NCBI GenBank assembly: GCA_021521415.1
Contig: JAIQDT010003876.1
Location: 1 to 64,000 of the forward strand
Direction of reading: 5' to 3'
From: Bidens hawaiensis
Taxonomy: Eukaryota; Streptophyta; Magnoliopsida; Asterales; Asteraceae
Length of the DNA stretch: 64,000 nucleotides
Below, in pieces: positions 1-11,116 of this stretch; the stretch's first letter is position 1; each line of letters starts with the position of its first letter. The position numbers and the translations under genes are program-made. The notes under the pieces were generated by a model. The model did no database searches, was not told the DNA's origin, and was given only the letters and a program-made list of their open reading frames with translations.

Positions 1-613
1 CATTGTTATCATCCGATTCTAAGTTCTAAACTCGCAAACATCTTATTTAAGTACGATTTAGGTACATATTTCATCAACTAATACAGGTTCTTGAACTAAT
101 ATGTATGTGTTATTGATTGTTTTTGTATTTTGTAAAATATTTAGTAAACTTTTCATATTGACATATATATAATCTCTGAAAATGATTTATTTATAAAATA
201 CCATGTTCGAGTACTCCCCGAGTACACCCCGCCTAGACCAAGTACTCGCAACTCCCTAGTCGACCGCCCTGGGAGCGCCTAGCAACTTTTGCAACCTTGC
301 TCACACTTAAGCGACCTCCCAAGATATAATCAATGTGGTCGTCTTGAGTTTGGTTTATCCGTATAATATACTCTCTTGGCAAGATTTCTTTGGCATTGTG
401 GCTTAGATAAATACTTTAACTTTGAACTTTAAGTACCAACATAATAACCCAATCAATCTCTGAACAACCCAAGTCATATCACCTGTACCAAACATATATC
501 TTCCTTTTCCAAAGCAATGAATCCCTAGCCCGTATTCAGCCCCTCCCACCTCAAGTGAGGTTGACATAACTGACTCAAAGATGAAAGGAAAAGGTTCTCT
601 AACCTTGATAGAG
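1..613. other. Non-coding flank left of the first retroelement
   Basis: No gene is supported here. The stretch is AT-rich apart from a GC-rich patch at about 205-300 that holds a short perfect inverted repeat (GTACTC-CCC-GAGTAC, 211-225). It is the left half of the locus that the minus-strand Athila-like element entered. The right half resumes at 7131. Confidence 0.5.
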
Positions 614-618
614 TTCTC

Positions 619-1336
619 TGATGCGAGGTCGAAGACTCACTCAAAAAATAATCCGATTACAACTATTAGATAGCAGTATGCGGGTATCGAACACAACGAG
701 AGTTTGTGGAAAATGTATTACTAAGTAGCTTTATAATTAAGCTATATTAAACTAAGTGCAAAAGTAAATTCAAAGAGTTGGTTGTTTGGTTTTGATTAAC
801 AAAAATAACTAAAGCACTAAACGAGTTTTAAACAATATAAGAAACAATGCTCTCTCCCGATTTCAGGTTTTCAATATTGATAAAGTTAACGTTTACTTTT
901 GGGATGAACTACATAAACATAGTTCGTGAAAATGCGTTGGAATGTGATAAAAGAGGACTAAGTACTTGGATTATAAAAACGCAAGGTTGTCACTCAATAA
1001 TCAGTTTTATATAGATAATCCTAATTCTCTTTTAATAAATCTCGTTTACTTTTGAATTATGATGTTTTTGAGCTGGGTTGACCGTGGGCCACGGTTTATA
1101 CCGTGGGCCACGGTGGAACACTTGCTCAATTTCTTGTTTTCCTCATATCTTTCTCGTTTCAACTCCGTTTTCTTCGCCGTTTTCGCCCACTTTCTCGTGA
1201 TTTCATCCTCTATCTCCTCATACCTGAAAATAACCACACAACAGTAGTTATCTAGTTCCCATGAAATTAACACTTAATGCATAGATTTTTATATCATTTA
1301 AGCTCACTTACGGGTCATACTCCGATGCACCCGTCA
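619..1336 (-). repeat. 3' LTR of the Athila-like element (deleted form)
   Basis: It matches the 5' LTR at both ends (619-1058 against 5995-6420, and 1060-1336 against about 6880-7125). It lacks roughly 430 bp of the middle, so it is 718 bp against 1131 bp. It keeps two copies of the near-palindrome CCGTGGGCCACGG, 19 bp apart (1082-1094 and 1101-1113). Confidence 0.92.
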
Positions 1337-1351
1337 CATTCCCACACTTAA
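1337..1351 (-). promoter_or_regulatory. Polypurine tract (plus-strand primer) of the Athila-like element
   Basis: On the minus strand the purine-rich GTTAAGTGTGGGAATG run ends exactly at the 3' LTR. The same phrase, AAGTGTGAGGATATT, precedes the 3' LTR of the second Athila-like element at 48640-48654, which supports the assignment. Confidence 0.7.
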
Positions 1352-2822
1352 CCGTTGCTTGCCCCCAAGAAACATCTCAACACAAAGTTTTTATTACTTT
1401 CAACTTGTAATCACCAATCTTACCACAATTCCGGTTCTGTTAAGGTCCAAGTCATACCCTATTCCCTAATTTTTGTCGGTTCCACTAGTTCACTTGACTT
1501 TCCATTTAAACCATAGATTTCTAACCAAACCTAACATGCTTTCGGTTTTTACCTGTACATAACACACATTTACACATTAACCTTTTCTTGGTGATCATCC
1601 ATACATATCACATTTTATCAATTCTCCTCGCATACGCTTGTACAATCATCAAATCTCCACCTATGTAAATGCTTTTGACATGAATGCAAATCAAGAGGGC
1701 TTAAAACGGGTTATAATGGGGCCAAGTGTAAGGGTATGGAATGGAATATTGAAAGTAGCTCAAGCGACCTGACTTATTACAAACAAACTAAGTAAACAAA
1801 GAAATAAACAACTATATACATCACTAACATCATCATCATTTTTTTTTAAATATACTAAGATAATACTTGAACATTGCATACTTCAACTTTGCAACTATAA
1901 TACAATTTTTTTAAGCATGATAAACATAATGCTTAACATATCTAATTGATAAATACTAAAACAATTACATAAAAACCTATTAAGTCGGATTGTTTCACAA
2001 TATAACACCGGGTTTTATCGAATAAAAGAATAGGCCCAATAAAGTTTTCTAAGGAACCAACCCCCCGCCCCTCTCATATCCACGCTCATATATGTAATGT
2101 ATGAGGCCCAATCCCCCAAAACCCACACTCTCACTCATCCAGACGAGGATTAAACTAAGTGTCTCTATCACTTTTGCACTAATGCCATGCTAAGATCTCG
2201 AAATGCACTAATTGTACAAGAACTATCGAAGAATATTAGTCATTTCACCAATCCTTGCTTTCTCAATTTTCAAGTATAAATGAACGTGTTATGCAAGTTA
2301 TTACACCGAAAGCATGCTAACCTTGATTAGAAAACTACATAATCTCCTTTTAAAAACAACTAGGCACATGTTGTTTAGGGAATTTTGACCATGAAAAGGG
2401 ACCAAAACTTTACCCCTCCATCTTACCACTTTCCAGTTTCATTAAACACACATTTTGTTTTTTATAAATTTTTTAAGTTTTTCTGATTTTTTAATTTTTT
2501 CTTTGATTTTTTTTAAACGAAATTTTTCAAAAGAAACGAAAATTTCCTCATCCCAACACTTGGGATACATTGTCTCCAATGTATGGTTTTGAGAAAATAA
2601 AAACAAAGACACTACTAAGTAAAACTCCACTTCATTCCATGAAAAACCCGGGTCGTTTCCAACACAGTGTCGAAGAGAAATCCATAAGAATTTCCCCCAC
2701 ACTTGGTTTTTGCTAATATGGTAGGTTAAAATACCACTAATAACTAACAAACTTGAAATTAAATATCAAAATAAAAATATACAAAATGTACAATTACCAC
2801 ATTTTTGAAGCTTTTATGACAT
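1352..2822 (-). other. Untranslated 3' internal region of the Athila-like element
   Basis: No RT, RNase H or integrase motif is visible in any frame. The part next to the protease (2442-2560) is an A-rich tract on the element strand, of the kind that follows the integrase gene in the related element at 47098-47260. The remainder is AT-rich and featureless to me. Confidence 0.6.
2566..2583 (-). repeat. Conserved stem-loop TACATTG-N4-CAATGTA
   Basis: A perfect 7-bp inverted repeat with a 4-base loop lies just 3' of the coding region and is followed by an A-rich tract. The other Athila-like element has the same stem at 47055-47072 in the same relative place, with a different loop (GGGA). The stem is preserved while the loop varies. 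Confidence 0.75.
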
Positions 2823-3988
2823 TCAAGGTGGGTAACTGGCCCACTCACGTGCAGCTTTCTCGTTATAAGCACGCTCCTTTTCAAGCAACTGTTTCCCGTC
2901 TTCCGGCAAACCAGGGCCAGGCCCGAACATCCTCATCCTCCACCCTGGATCATTCTGGTTAGGTGGATGTCTCACTTTCGTCTTCCTTGGTCGGCTACCT
3001 TTTTCTTCCACCTTCTTACTCTGTTGATGCTCAACTTCTTTCTTCTCAACTGACCTGTCAATCACAAAATACTCCACTTTCGTGTGATCCTTGCTCAAGG
3101 ATACACACTTGTTAACAAAATCCGCCTTCAGGCTTTCCTTGTCAACAAAAGGGTCAGTAGTATTTTCAAATAGTAATAACCGTTTATCACGATTTCCCCA
3201 TTTAATTCCCAGCGTCCCCTTAGCACATTCAATTACTGCAAGTGAAGTGGTAAGGAAGGGTCTACCCAATATGACTGTGGGTTGCGTTTTAGTTACATTT
3301 TTAGCATAATCAAGTACTAAAAAGTCAACTGGGTAACAGAAATCCTCCACATGTACCATCACATTATTTAGCATGCCTCGGGGAAGTGTATGGGTTTGAT
3401 CCACTAAAACCACGGTGGTGTTTATTTTTGTAGCGAACCAAACTCATACTGATCATATAAACTACTTGGCATGATACTAACACAAGCTCCAAGATCTAGT
3501 AGTGCCCTATTAGTTTTAAATTCACCAATTTGGATTGATAAAAGGGGCACTCCTGGGTATTGAAGTTTACTCAGGATAATATTATAATCAACCCTCTCAT
3601 CCCTTATTTTGGTTAGTTTGTCATTTAAACATTTATCACAAGAACAATTTTCACAAAAAGATGTTTCATTCGGTTGTAATTCAGAGTTATTTTGAAAAAT
3701 TGTTTCATAATTAACCACATTTTCAATCTCATCACTAATATCTTCCACCACCCCCTCAACAAACTGTGGTGTTGGGTCAACTTGAACATTAGAAATTTCA
3801 AAATTAGGTAAAAGACTTACTAAATTGATATGCACGTTGTTCCCCTTCTTTAAACTCGAGCTGTTTCTCTTCAAATTCGCCACATCGGTTGCAAGTTGAC
3901 CCATTTGAATGGTCAACGATTGGATGGCTTTGTCACGGACTTCATCCTTTTGCATGCGCATTTCATCAAGTTGATTTCTCCTTTGCAT
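2823..3988 (-). pseudogene. Gag C-terminus and retropepsin-like protease (frameshifted)
   Basis: Two adjoining minus-strand frames form one protein. The first (3988-3422) ends in a retropepsin active-site block with the Athila-type triad context LLDLGAC followed by SIMPSSLY. The second (3413-2823) continues with PRGML, FLVLDY and the flap-distal VILGRPFL motif, then a basic/acidic tail. A frameshift near 3415-3420 separates the halves, so no full protease can be made. The protease would release Gag and Pol proteins from the polyprotein. The DLGA form in place of D-S/T-G is normal for this lineage. Confidence 0.85.
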
Positions 3989-5880
3989 GTCTTGTTGTCT
4001 TTAACATGTCCATAACTTCATTCCCATTTAACCCCCTTTGACCGCCACCCCCTTGACCTTGAAACCCTTGATTGTTATATTGTTGGCAAGGAACATAATT
4101 TCCTTGATTTTCTTGAAAATTCGGGTTAGATTGAGTGGCCGGGTTTCCATATCGAAAATTTGGGTGATTTCTTAACCCGGGGTGGTAGGTGTTGGAGTTC
4201 ATGTTGTAATTCCTACCACCTCCCCCCTTGAAGTGCATTCACCTCTTCCATCGGTGCTTGACCTACCACACACACCTCCGAAGCATGACCCAACTCGTTA
4301 CAATTTGTACAAACATCAATTACCTTATTAGTGGTTTGTACATTTCCTTCTTCCACGAATTGCACTTGAGGTCTACCAATCACCGGTCTTGCTCTTCGTC
4401 CGGTTTAAGCCTTTCTCTTTGAAGTGACCACCATTTGTTCCAAATATGCCCAATAATTTGTTCATAATTGGTACCAAATGTACCATTCGTGATCGACCTC
4501 AAATCTCGTTCATCCTCCATACTCAACCCCTCATGAAAAGAATTTAATAATTCCCAAAGCGCGATACCATGATGAGGACAATTTTTAATCATTATGTTAA
4601 ACCTCTCGAATGCTTCATGTAACATTTCCCCCAATTGTTGTTGGAAGGTTCTCAAACTTCTTCTCGCATCGTTGGTCTTTTGGGCCGTATAGAATTCTTC
4701 CAAAAATCTTTGTTGCATTTCGGCCCAGGTATAAATAGACGCGGAAGGCAAAGTGTAAAACCATCTCTTTGCCTTGTCTTCCAATGAAAACTGAAATAGA
4801 ACCAACTTAACCTCATCCGATGTAAAACCTTGACCCCCAATTGTGTTGCAAATGGAGTCATATGCCTCCAAGTGGAAGTAAGGTTCCTCCGTTGCTAACC
4901 CCTTATACTTTGGTAGACTTTGGAGTGCATTGGTTCTCACTTCAAATGTCATCCCTTCTTGATTGTGAGGAATAACCACTGGAGACGGATTATTGGTAAT
5001 TATCGGTTGGAAATGGCCTTCAATCCCCCTCAACATTTCTCTTGCATGCCTTTTTGGTACCCCCATGGTACTTTTGGTTGACCCATTTGCCTATAAACGG
5101 GCCTTGGCTGCGCAAATTATTGTTGAAATTGTGGTTGGGGCATTTGTTGTTGAAATTGTTGATCTTGAGGTTGCCCTTGTGGTTGTTGAACAATCGGTGG
5201 CGGTTGAACTTGTTGATGAACAACCGGTGGTTGTTGTTGAGCTTGTTGTTGAACAGGTGGTAGTTGAACGTTTTGTTGGACAGCCAGTGGTGGTTGTTGT
5301 CGATTAAGCTCTTCAACGGTTCCGGTTGTTGCCGTTGACCATAACCAAAATTTCCCGGATTTACCCGTTTGCTTCCGTCACCTCCCATGTAGTAACCTTC
5401 CACTTCATACCCTTCAAATTCATTGTCAAACCCATACCCGTATCCGTCACCTTGTGATCTTGAATGTTGCATGAATGGTTGGGGTTGATATTGGTAGCTT
5501 GATTTTGATTGTTGAAAATTTGGTGGTTGGTTTTGTTGATATGATGATGCACCAAAGGTAGGAAAAAGGTTGGAAATAGATGGCAATATGGATGATATTG
5601 CATAGGTGTATTGAGCAGGGATGGTTTCGGTTGTGTGAGGTGGCAATTCACTTGATGCTGTAGGTATATTAGTGGTGATTGGTGGAGGTCGATTTGGTGG
5701 AGGTGTAGTCGGGATTGGTTGACCCGAAGTGGGAACTGGTGAATCCATCTTGCTGTTTGATGTAGTTGGAGAACCAAGCAGCTTTTTCTCCCTGAGTAAG
5801 ACTTGGTTTCTTCGATGCGTTCTGTCAATCTCGGGATCGATTACTAGTGGTGATGACCTGTTAGATCTTCTAGTATGCAT
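3989..5880 (-). pseudogene. gag: Gag polyprotein, frameshifted
   Basis: This is the structural protein of the retroelement particle. The start at 5880 is the first ATG after the primer site. The N-terminal part (5880 to about 5310) is S/P-rich. A frameshift near 5300 then hides a Q/P-rich stretch (5290-5105) that reads well only in the neighbouring frame. The core retrotransposon-gag domain is in 5066-4380 (LPKYKGLATEEPYFHL, then WFYTLPSASIYTWAEM and FLEEFYTAQKT, with TFQQQLGEMLHEAFERF further on). A CX2CX4HX4C zinc knuckle (CTNCNELGHASEVC) lies at about 4275-4317 in yet another frame. A G/N-rich tail follows (4238-3966). At least three frame changes make it a pseudogene. Confidence 0.85.
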
Positions 5881-5971
5881 ACACCTGTAGGTACCTGCAC
5901 ATTAGCACAACCAGCGTAAACCCGAAAATAACAAACAAAAACTACTATAGCTAACACACGTTGCGCACTAC

Positions 5972-5989
5972 TCCCCGGCAGTGGCGCCA
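5972..5989 (-). promoter_or_regulatory. Primer binding site, tRNA-Asp type
   Basis: On the minus strand this reads TGGCGCCACTGCCGGGGA, five bases inside the 5' LTR. It differs by two bases from the TGGCGCCGTTGCCGGGGA seen at 22769-22786 in the second Athila-like element. It fixes the element strand. Confidence 0.9.
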
Positions 5990-5994
5990 AAATT

Positions 5995-7125
5995 TGACGT
6001 GAGGTCGAAGACTCACTCAAAAAATAATCCGATTACAACTATTAGATAGAAGTAAGCGGGTATCGAACACAGAGAGTTTGTGGAAAATGTATTACTAAGT
6101 AGCTTTATAATTAAACTGTATTAAACTAAGTGCAAAAGTAAATTCCAAGAGTTGGTTGTTTGGTTTTGATTAACCAAAATAACTAAAGCACTAAACGAGT
6201 TTTAAACAATATAAGAAACAATGCTCTCTCCCGATTTCAGGTTTTCAATATTGATAAAGTTAACGTTTACTTTTGGGATGAACTACATAAACATAGTTCG
6301 TAAAATTGCGTTTGAATGTGATAAAAGAGGACTAAGTACTTGGATTATAAAAACGCAAGGTTGTCACTCAATAATCAGTTTTATATAGATAATCCTAATT
6401 CTCTTTTAATAAATCTCGATTGCCTATGGCACCAAGAACTGATAATCAAGAACACGGATTTACACTATACTAACAATTACTAATCAAACTCATAATCACC
6501 ATAGCAATCTAATCATAGAATCAAAAGACTATCCCACAAATAACATAAATGAATAACAACTAATCAATTGAAACCCTTACAATTCGGGAGAGAAGACAAA
6601 GAGTACTAGCCACACATAGTTTGATAAATCATCACATCAATTAGGTTAATCGTACGAATCACAAACCCAAAAGAATGATTAAAATCACCAAAGTCTTGTT
6701 CTTGCACTCATAAATCCGTCCCTAGGTTGTTTAGAATGAAAAGATAGGTGAAAAGACACCAAAAAGCGGAATAAAAACAAAGGTAAATTGGCAGTTACGG
6801 TGCGGACCGTGGCCCGCGGTTCACACCGTGGTCCATGGTCCAGTTATGGTGACCAGGGAAGCCATGGTACGGTGGATTCTGATGTTTTTGAGCTGGGTTG
6901 ACCATGGGCAACGGTGGAACACTTGCTCAATTTCTTGTTTTCCTTATATCTTTCTCGTTTCAACTCCGTTTTCGCCCACGTTCTCGTGATTTCATCCTCT
7001 ATCTCATCATACCTGAAAATAACCACACAATAGTAGTTATCTAGTTCCCATGAAATTAACACTTAATGCATAGATTTTTATATCATTTAAGCTCACTTAC
7101 GGGTCATACTCCGATGCACCCGTCA
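5995..7125 (-). repeat. 5' LTR of the Athila-like element
   Basis: This 1131-bp LTR begins TGACG and ends CGTCA on the plus strand and is flanked outside by TTCTC. It retains the roughly 430 bp missing from the 3' LTR. The palindromic pair is at 6807-6819 (CCGTGGCCCGCGG) and 6826-6838 (CCGTGGTCCATGG), with the same 19-bp spacing as in the 3' LTR. Confidence 0.93.
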
Positions 7126-7189
7126 TTCTCACATCATAGTCAGGTTCTATAAACATGTAAAAAAAATATTTTGGGTGGAGAGTAATGTC

Positions 7190-8069
7190 CTAGTCACTAT
7201 GATGTGATCCATCCTCAACACCGTGGTTTGTTAGTTTCCCATAACCCTTATCCATCCTATCCACCAAATCCTTAACGCATAATTGATCACCCGGGTTGAT
7301 ATACCGGAACAGATGACCGCTAAAATAAAAAAAGGGTTCAAATTTCCTAAAAAAGGAGTAAAAAAATAAACAAAAAATATATGTTTTCTAAGGTTAGGGA
7401 TATCTTGTGAGATGACTACCCATAGGCCTTTAACTCTCCTTATTTCCGCTTGTCCATGGCTTCCCGCCCCCTAGATCCAAGTGGATCTCTTCAACCCAAG
7501 TGGGCTGGAAGACTCAATTATATAACACCAAGAAAAAGCTACAAACAAATAGAAAAAGCTCATTAGTTTCCCAGTGTTGGCCAATACTAGAATAAAAACA
7601 ATTTTTGATGATCTAAAATGGATATCCTAGACACAACACTTGGCTCCTTCCTTAACACCAATAGTTAGAGCCGACCTCCCGGCTTTTTATTTCCTAGGCC
7701 TCCTTGCATCCACGTTGAAGAAACCCATCCTCAATAGAGATTGTGGGTCTCGCTAGAATAACATTTTGTAAACAAAAAAGACTCAACTTTGAACTTGAAA
7801 TTGTGACCTGCATCCAAAAATAACTTCCTACCCAACGTTGTCCTCAGCCTGGTTAGTAACATAATATTCGAATCAACACTATAGTAGGTTGTTCGGTACT
7901 TAGCCCTAAGGCTGACAACATGACCATTACTCTTTTGCAAACATAATTTAACCAACCCAATCCACCCTTCCCAAGTTTCCTCGATAAAGTACCCACATCT
8001 ACTTATGCTAACAACAAAACGGATACAATATGTTCCCAGGTTACCTTTGTCACTTTTGGGTTCAATCAA
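7190..8069 (-). pseudogene. Unidentified gene remnant
   Basis: I do not recognise this gene. A 112-codon open frame at 8069-7731 continues, with interruptions, into gene-like sequence down to about 7570. Then at 7319-7190 there is an exon-like stretch: an acceptor-like TTTTATTTTAG, 42 open codons (GHLFRYINPGDQL..., later DRMDKGYGKLTNHG) and a TAG stop. The composition is protein-like and differs from the retroelements on each side. The Athila-like element landed about 60 bp beyond the stop. It could be the 3' end of a decayed host gene. Coincidental open frames cannot be excluded. Confidence 0.3.
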
Positions 8070-8182
8070 GACATGCCTACCATCTTAGTATTGTAAGATG
8101 TTTGTGTAGAAATTTAAATGAATTTAATCCATCTTAAATCTATTACATGATTATTGATAAAACCTAAGACTATTATAGAAAT

Positions 8183-8183
<1 letters not shown>

Positions 8184-8217
<34 letters not shown>
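8184..8217. repeat. (TAA)n microsatellite, about 11 units
   Basis: An uninterrupted TAA trinucleotide run lies in AT-rich non-coding DNA. Confidence 0.97.
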
Positions 8218-8218
<1 letters not shown>

Positions 8219-8481
8219 TAACAACAAGATTTTAAATTTGATTGTATTACATATCTACCTATATAATAAAACAATAGGATTTTCAACAAAAATAATCCTA
8301 TATTTCACCAAAACTCTTCATTTGTCCATGTGAAATTTTCTCATTTTTTCCTTTAATTCTTATTCATTTTATTCATTGAAAATATATCCATAAAAAACAC
8401 GGGATTCGTTTTTTACCATTTCCAGATCATGTAACCCTACTACTATTTCTTGGTATTTCAAATCGTTTTGACCAGATCCAG

Positions 8482-8556
8482 ATCAGATTGGCGCAGCGGA
8501 AGCGTGGTGGGCCCCTAACCCAAAGGTCCCAGGATCGAAACCTGGCTCTGATACCA
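8482..8556 (+). pseudogene. Initiator tRNA-Met copy with encoded CCA, fused to an LTR end
   Basis: The 75 bases match the plant initiator tRNA-Met almost throughout: GGCGCAGCGGAAGCG in the D arm, GTGGTGGGCCC before the anticodon, GGATCGAAACCTGG in the T arm, and CTCTGATA followed by CCA. By comparison with the remembered plant sequence, three positions differ: base 7, the middle of the anticodon (CAT read as CCT), and one just after the anticodon stem. Plant nuclear tRNA genes do not encode CCA, and here CCA is followed after 3 bp by the chromovirus LTR terminus, so the sequence probably came from a reverse-transcribed primer. It is not a working tRNA gene because the anticodon is changed. 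Confidence 0.8.
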
Positions 8557-8559
8557 ACT

Positions 8560-8950
8560 TGCAACGCCCCGAACCCGGTACCCTACATTGGCGTTGGATT
8601 TACTCATAAACACAATTCTAAATATCATAGATAATTAAAACTTTTCGCGAAAAATAAAACTTCATTTATTCGATACAAAACATTCAAATCTCATCTTTAA
8701 ACATAACATAACATAAAACATCGTATTAAAACGTCATAACAATTCTTCTTCGGATGCCAGTCTCTTCAGATCATGCCATGTGTCTCCCTTAAGCCAACTC
8801 CTTTAACATATTTACATGAGTGCATACTAAAAGTCAGCTATGCTGAGTGAGTTCTAATTAATCAGGAAACATACATTACATTCACATACATACTTACTTG
8901 TATCTGAAGATACGTATTTGTACTTTAACCTTTATATAAATATACATAAA
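8560..8950 (-). repeat. 3' LTR of the chromovirus, truncated
   Basis: Homology to the LTR at 12204 runs through the CATACTAAAAGTCAG...GCTGAGTGAGTTCT block and the CACATAC repeats, then fades at about 8930-8950. The complete LTR is more than 2 kb, so most of U3 is missing here. Confidence 0.7.
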
Positions 8951-9961
8951 AGGAACATTACATAATATCCATTAAAATAACATTTACTATTGTATATATA
9001 AGGATCACTACATATTAAAAGGAAACCTTTCCAGTTTCTCCTTAAGGATTACTTCTTGAAATCTCTTTGTATATTCTTCAAGATAGAACACTTCTTGCAA
9101 TTCTTGAGCACATCCATTGCATAACTTGTCGGAGAACTCCTTAAGTCACCAATTAAACCTTCTTTCATTCTCAGCTCTATATCAACACGTAGGGTTCATG
9201 AGTTATAGCTTTCTAAGGTAGCTTGATCATGAAGTACATGATGACACATCTTCCTTTTCTTGATTAACCAAGTCTCACATTGTCCTATGAATCCATTGTT
9301 GTCTGTTGTTGCATATCAGGTTGCCTGATACATCATAACTAATTATCTTAACCGACTTCCTCTTTGGGCATGTCTTCACCTTCCTATGGACATTTACAAT
9401 ACCATTCTATCCCTTTTGTTCTAGAGGACTTTCCATTCATGATCACATGTTTATCAGTGAAAACACTAATCACTCGTGTTAAGATTCAATTCAAATAAAC
9501 ATATGTCTAAACCATCTCCACGCCTTCATTTAATGTCTTATGTCCTTAGTTTCTGGCATCTTCTTGCGGTGTGATTGTCAACTCCATATTCGTAACTATT
9601 GTAGTTGTTCTTATCCATATAGGAAAAGTATCATGTCCTCCCACAGTTATCACATACCATGAACTCATCTTCACTTAACTTCTACTTAAGGGTTTTACTT
9701 TCATCAATAGCTGCCTTCATTGTAATCGACTTCCTTCCTTTCGAAACCTGATGTTAACCGAGTATCTAGACTTAAGAGCATCATCTAGGATTCGGTCCCG
9801 AAGATCTCCATGACGTGGAATCCTCAGGCGACCAAATCTGATTTTTGCATCATAAGTATTCTCTTCCAAACCTCAGTGAAACCCAAAAATTCATTCATTT
9901 TTCATTTTTCTCTCATTCTTAATAACTTCTACTACGCCTCACGGATCTCGCTAATGAAATC
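8951..9961 (-). pseudogene. Decayed 3' pol region of the chromovirus
   Basis: By position this should hold the integrase end and the 3' untranslated region. No frame is open for more than about 40 codons. Codon-like composition is visible on the minus strand, and I could not identify an integrase motif with confidence. Confidence 0.35.
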
Positions 9962-11116
9962 CTAAGTGCTAACTACTTTATACAACTTAATTGTTGCGAT
10001 AACTTCTTCACTTTCACGGCTGATTGCGTCAGCAACCATATTCGCCTCACCAGGATAATACTTGATTTCACACTCATAATCCTTTATCAGCTCCAACCAT
10101 CTCCTCTGCCTCGTGTTCCATCCCTTCCGCTTGAAGAAATACTTCACACTTTTACGATATGTATTGATGGTATACTTTGAAAACTTAGAATACATCGTCT
10201 CTTTCTTCAGCGTTCCCAAAACTTCTCTCAAGTGTTTGGCATGGTTGAACTTATTCCTTGAGTAAATCAAAACTATCTCTAAAAAGGCAATAACGTATTT
10301 GTCCTAATATCCCACGACATACCCTATTCATCATATGCTGCTTGAGCATTCTTCAATCCAAATGATATCACGAGAAACTCGTAGTATTCATATCGCGTCA
10401 AACTTGATTTCTTAGGGATGTCTGCCTGTTTCACCTTCCATTGATGATCACCATATCGGAGATCTATTTGGGAGAACCAACTAGCACCTTGCAATTGATC
10501 AAACAAGTAATCAATCCGTGGAAATGGATATCTATTCTTCACCGTAAGCTTGTTCAACTCGTGTTAATCTATACACATTCTCATACTTCCGTCTTCTCCT
10601 TCACAAACATCACTGGTAAACCCTGCAGGGAAACACTCGGCATTAAAGCACCTTTGTCAAGGAGTTATTGCAGTTGTTACATTAACTCTTTCATCTCGGA
10701 CAGCGCCAGGTGGTAAGGTGCTTTCGCGACCGGCCGTGCTCCTGCTATTAGTTATATCTGAAATTTTACTTCTCGTTCCGATGGTAACATTGGAAGGTCC
10801 TCTGGGAACACTTCTGGATAGGCACACACTACATGAACATTTTTCACTTCTCCGTTTCGGCCTCAGCTTTGACAACATACGCCAGGTAGGCACTGTACCC
10901 TCGCCTTAACAAACCTTCGGCTTTTATCATCGAAATGATGTTAAGCCCTGAACTTTCCTTAGTACCGTAAACCGTCATTGTACCGCCATCCAAATACTTC
11001 AACTTAATCAACTTACTCTTACATGCTATATGATCTTCAAACTCAAATAGCAAATTCATTCCCAAACGACATCGAACTCTCTTAACGGCAAACAATAAGA
11101 GTAAAAAGGAACTCAT
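9962..11116 (-). pseudogene. pol: Chromovirus pol remnant: protease end, RT, RNase H
   Basis: Three minus-strand pieces read in pol order. 11116-10844 carries a decayed protease tail and linker (CRLGMNLLFEFEDHIA, SMIKAEGLLRRGYSAYLAYV). 10557-10324 is the RT fingers/palm ([55 protein letters not shown]). 10270-9962 holds RNase H and the following YPGEANMVADAISR motif. The first catalytic Asp region of RT (QIDL) is present, but the YxDD segment is lost between 10324 and 10270. The enzyme would have copied element RNA to DNA. Multiple stops and deletions leave it inactive. Confidence 0.85.

Larger units (their letters stand above)
619..7125 (-). mobile_element. Athila-like Ty3/gypsy retrotransposon, internally deleted
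   Basis: The element has direct LTRs at 619-1336 and 5995-7125 with matching ends (TG...CA, extended TGACG/CGTCA at the 5995-7125 copy). It is flanked by the perfect 5-bp target duplication TTCTC (614-618 and 7126-7130). A minus-strand primer binding site of tRNA-Asp type lies next to the 5' LTR, and a purine-rich TTAAGTGTGGGAATG lies next to the 3' LTR. Only gag and protease remain. Coding sequence stops at about 2823, and the usual post-integrase stem-loop appears 240 bp later, so reverse transcriptase, RNase H and integrase are missing. The copy is either a deletion derivative or a member of a non-autonomous family. It cannot move without help in trans. Confidence 0.93.

Noticed and set aside
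4993..5307. Plus-strand Val-rich open frame of 104 codons
   Set aside because: It is the antisense reading of the Q/P-rich part of the Athila gag (CAA/CCA codons read as TTG/TGG). It has no independent support.
8482..8556. Functional tRNA-Met gene
   Set aside because: The anticodon reads CCT, CCA is encoded, and the 3' end runs into an LTR at the primer-site position. A reverse-transcribed origin fits better.
9001..9960. Possible separate gene on the minus strand
   Set aside because: The composition is gene-like, but no frame is open and it lies between chromovirus RNase H and its 3' LTR. It is treated as decayed pol.
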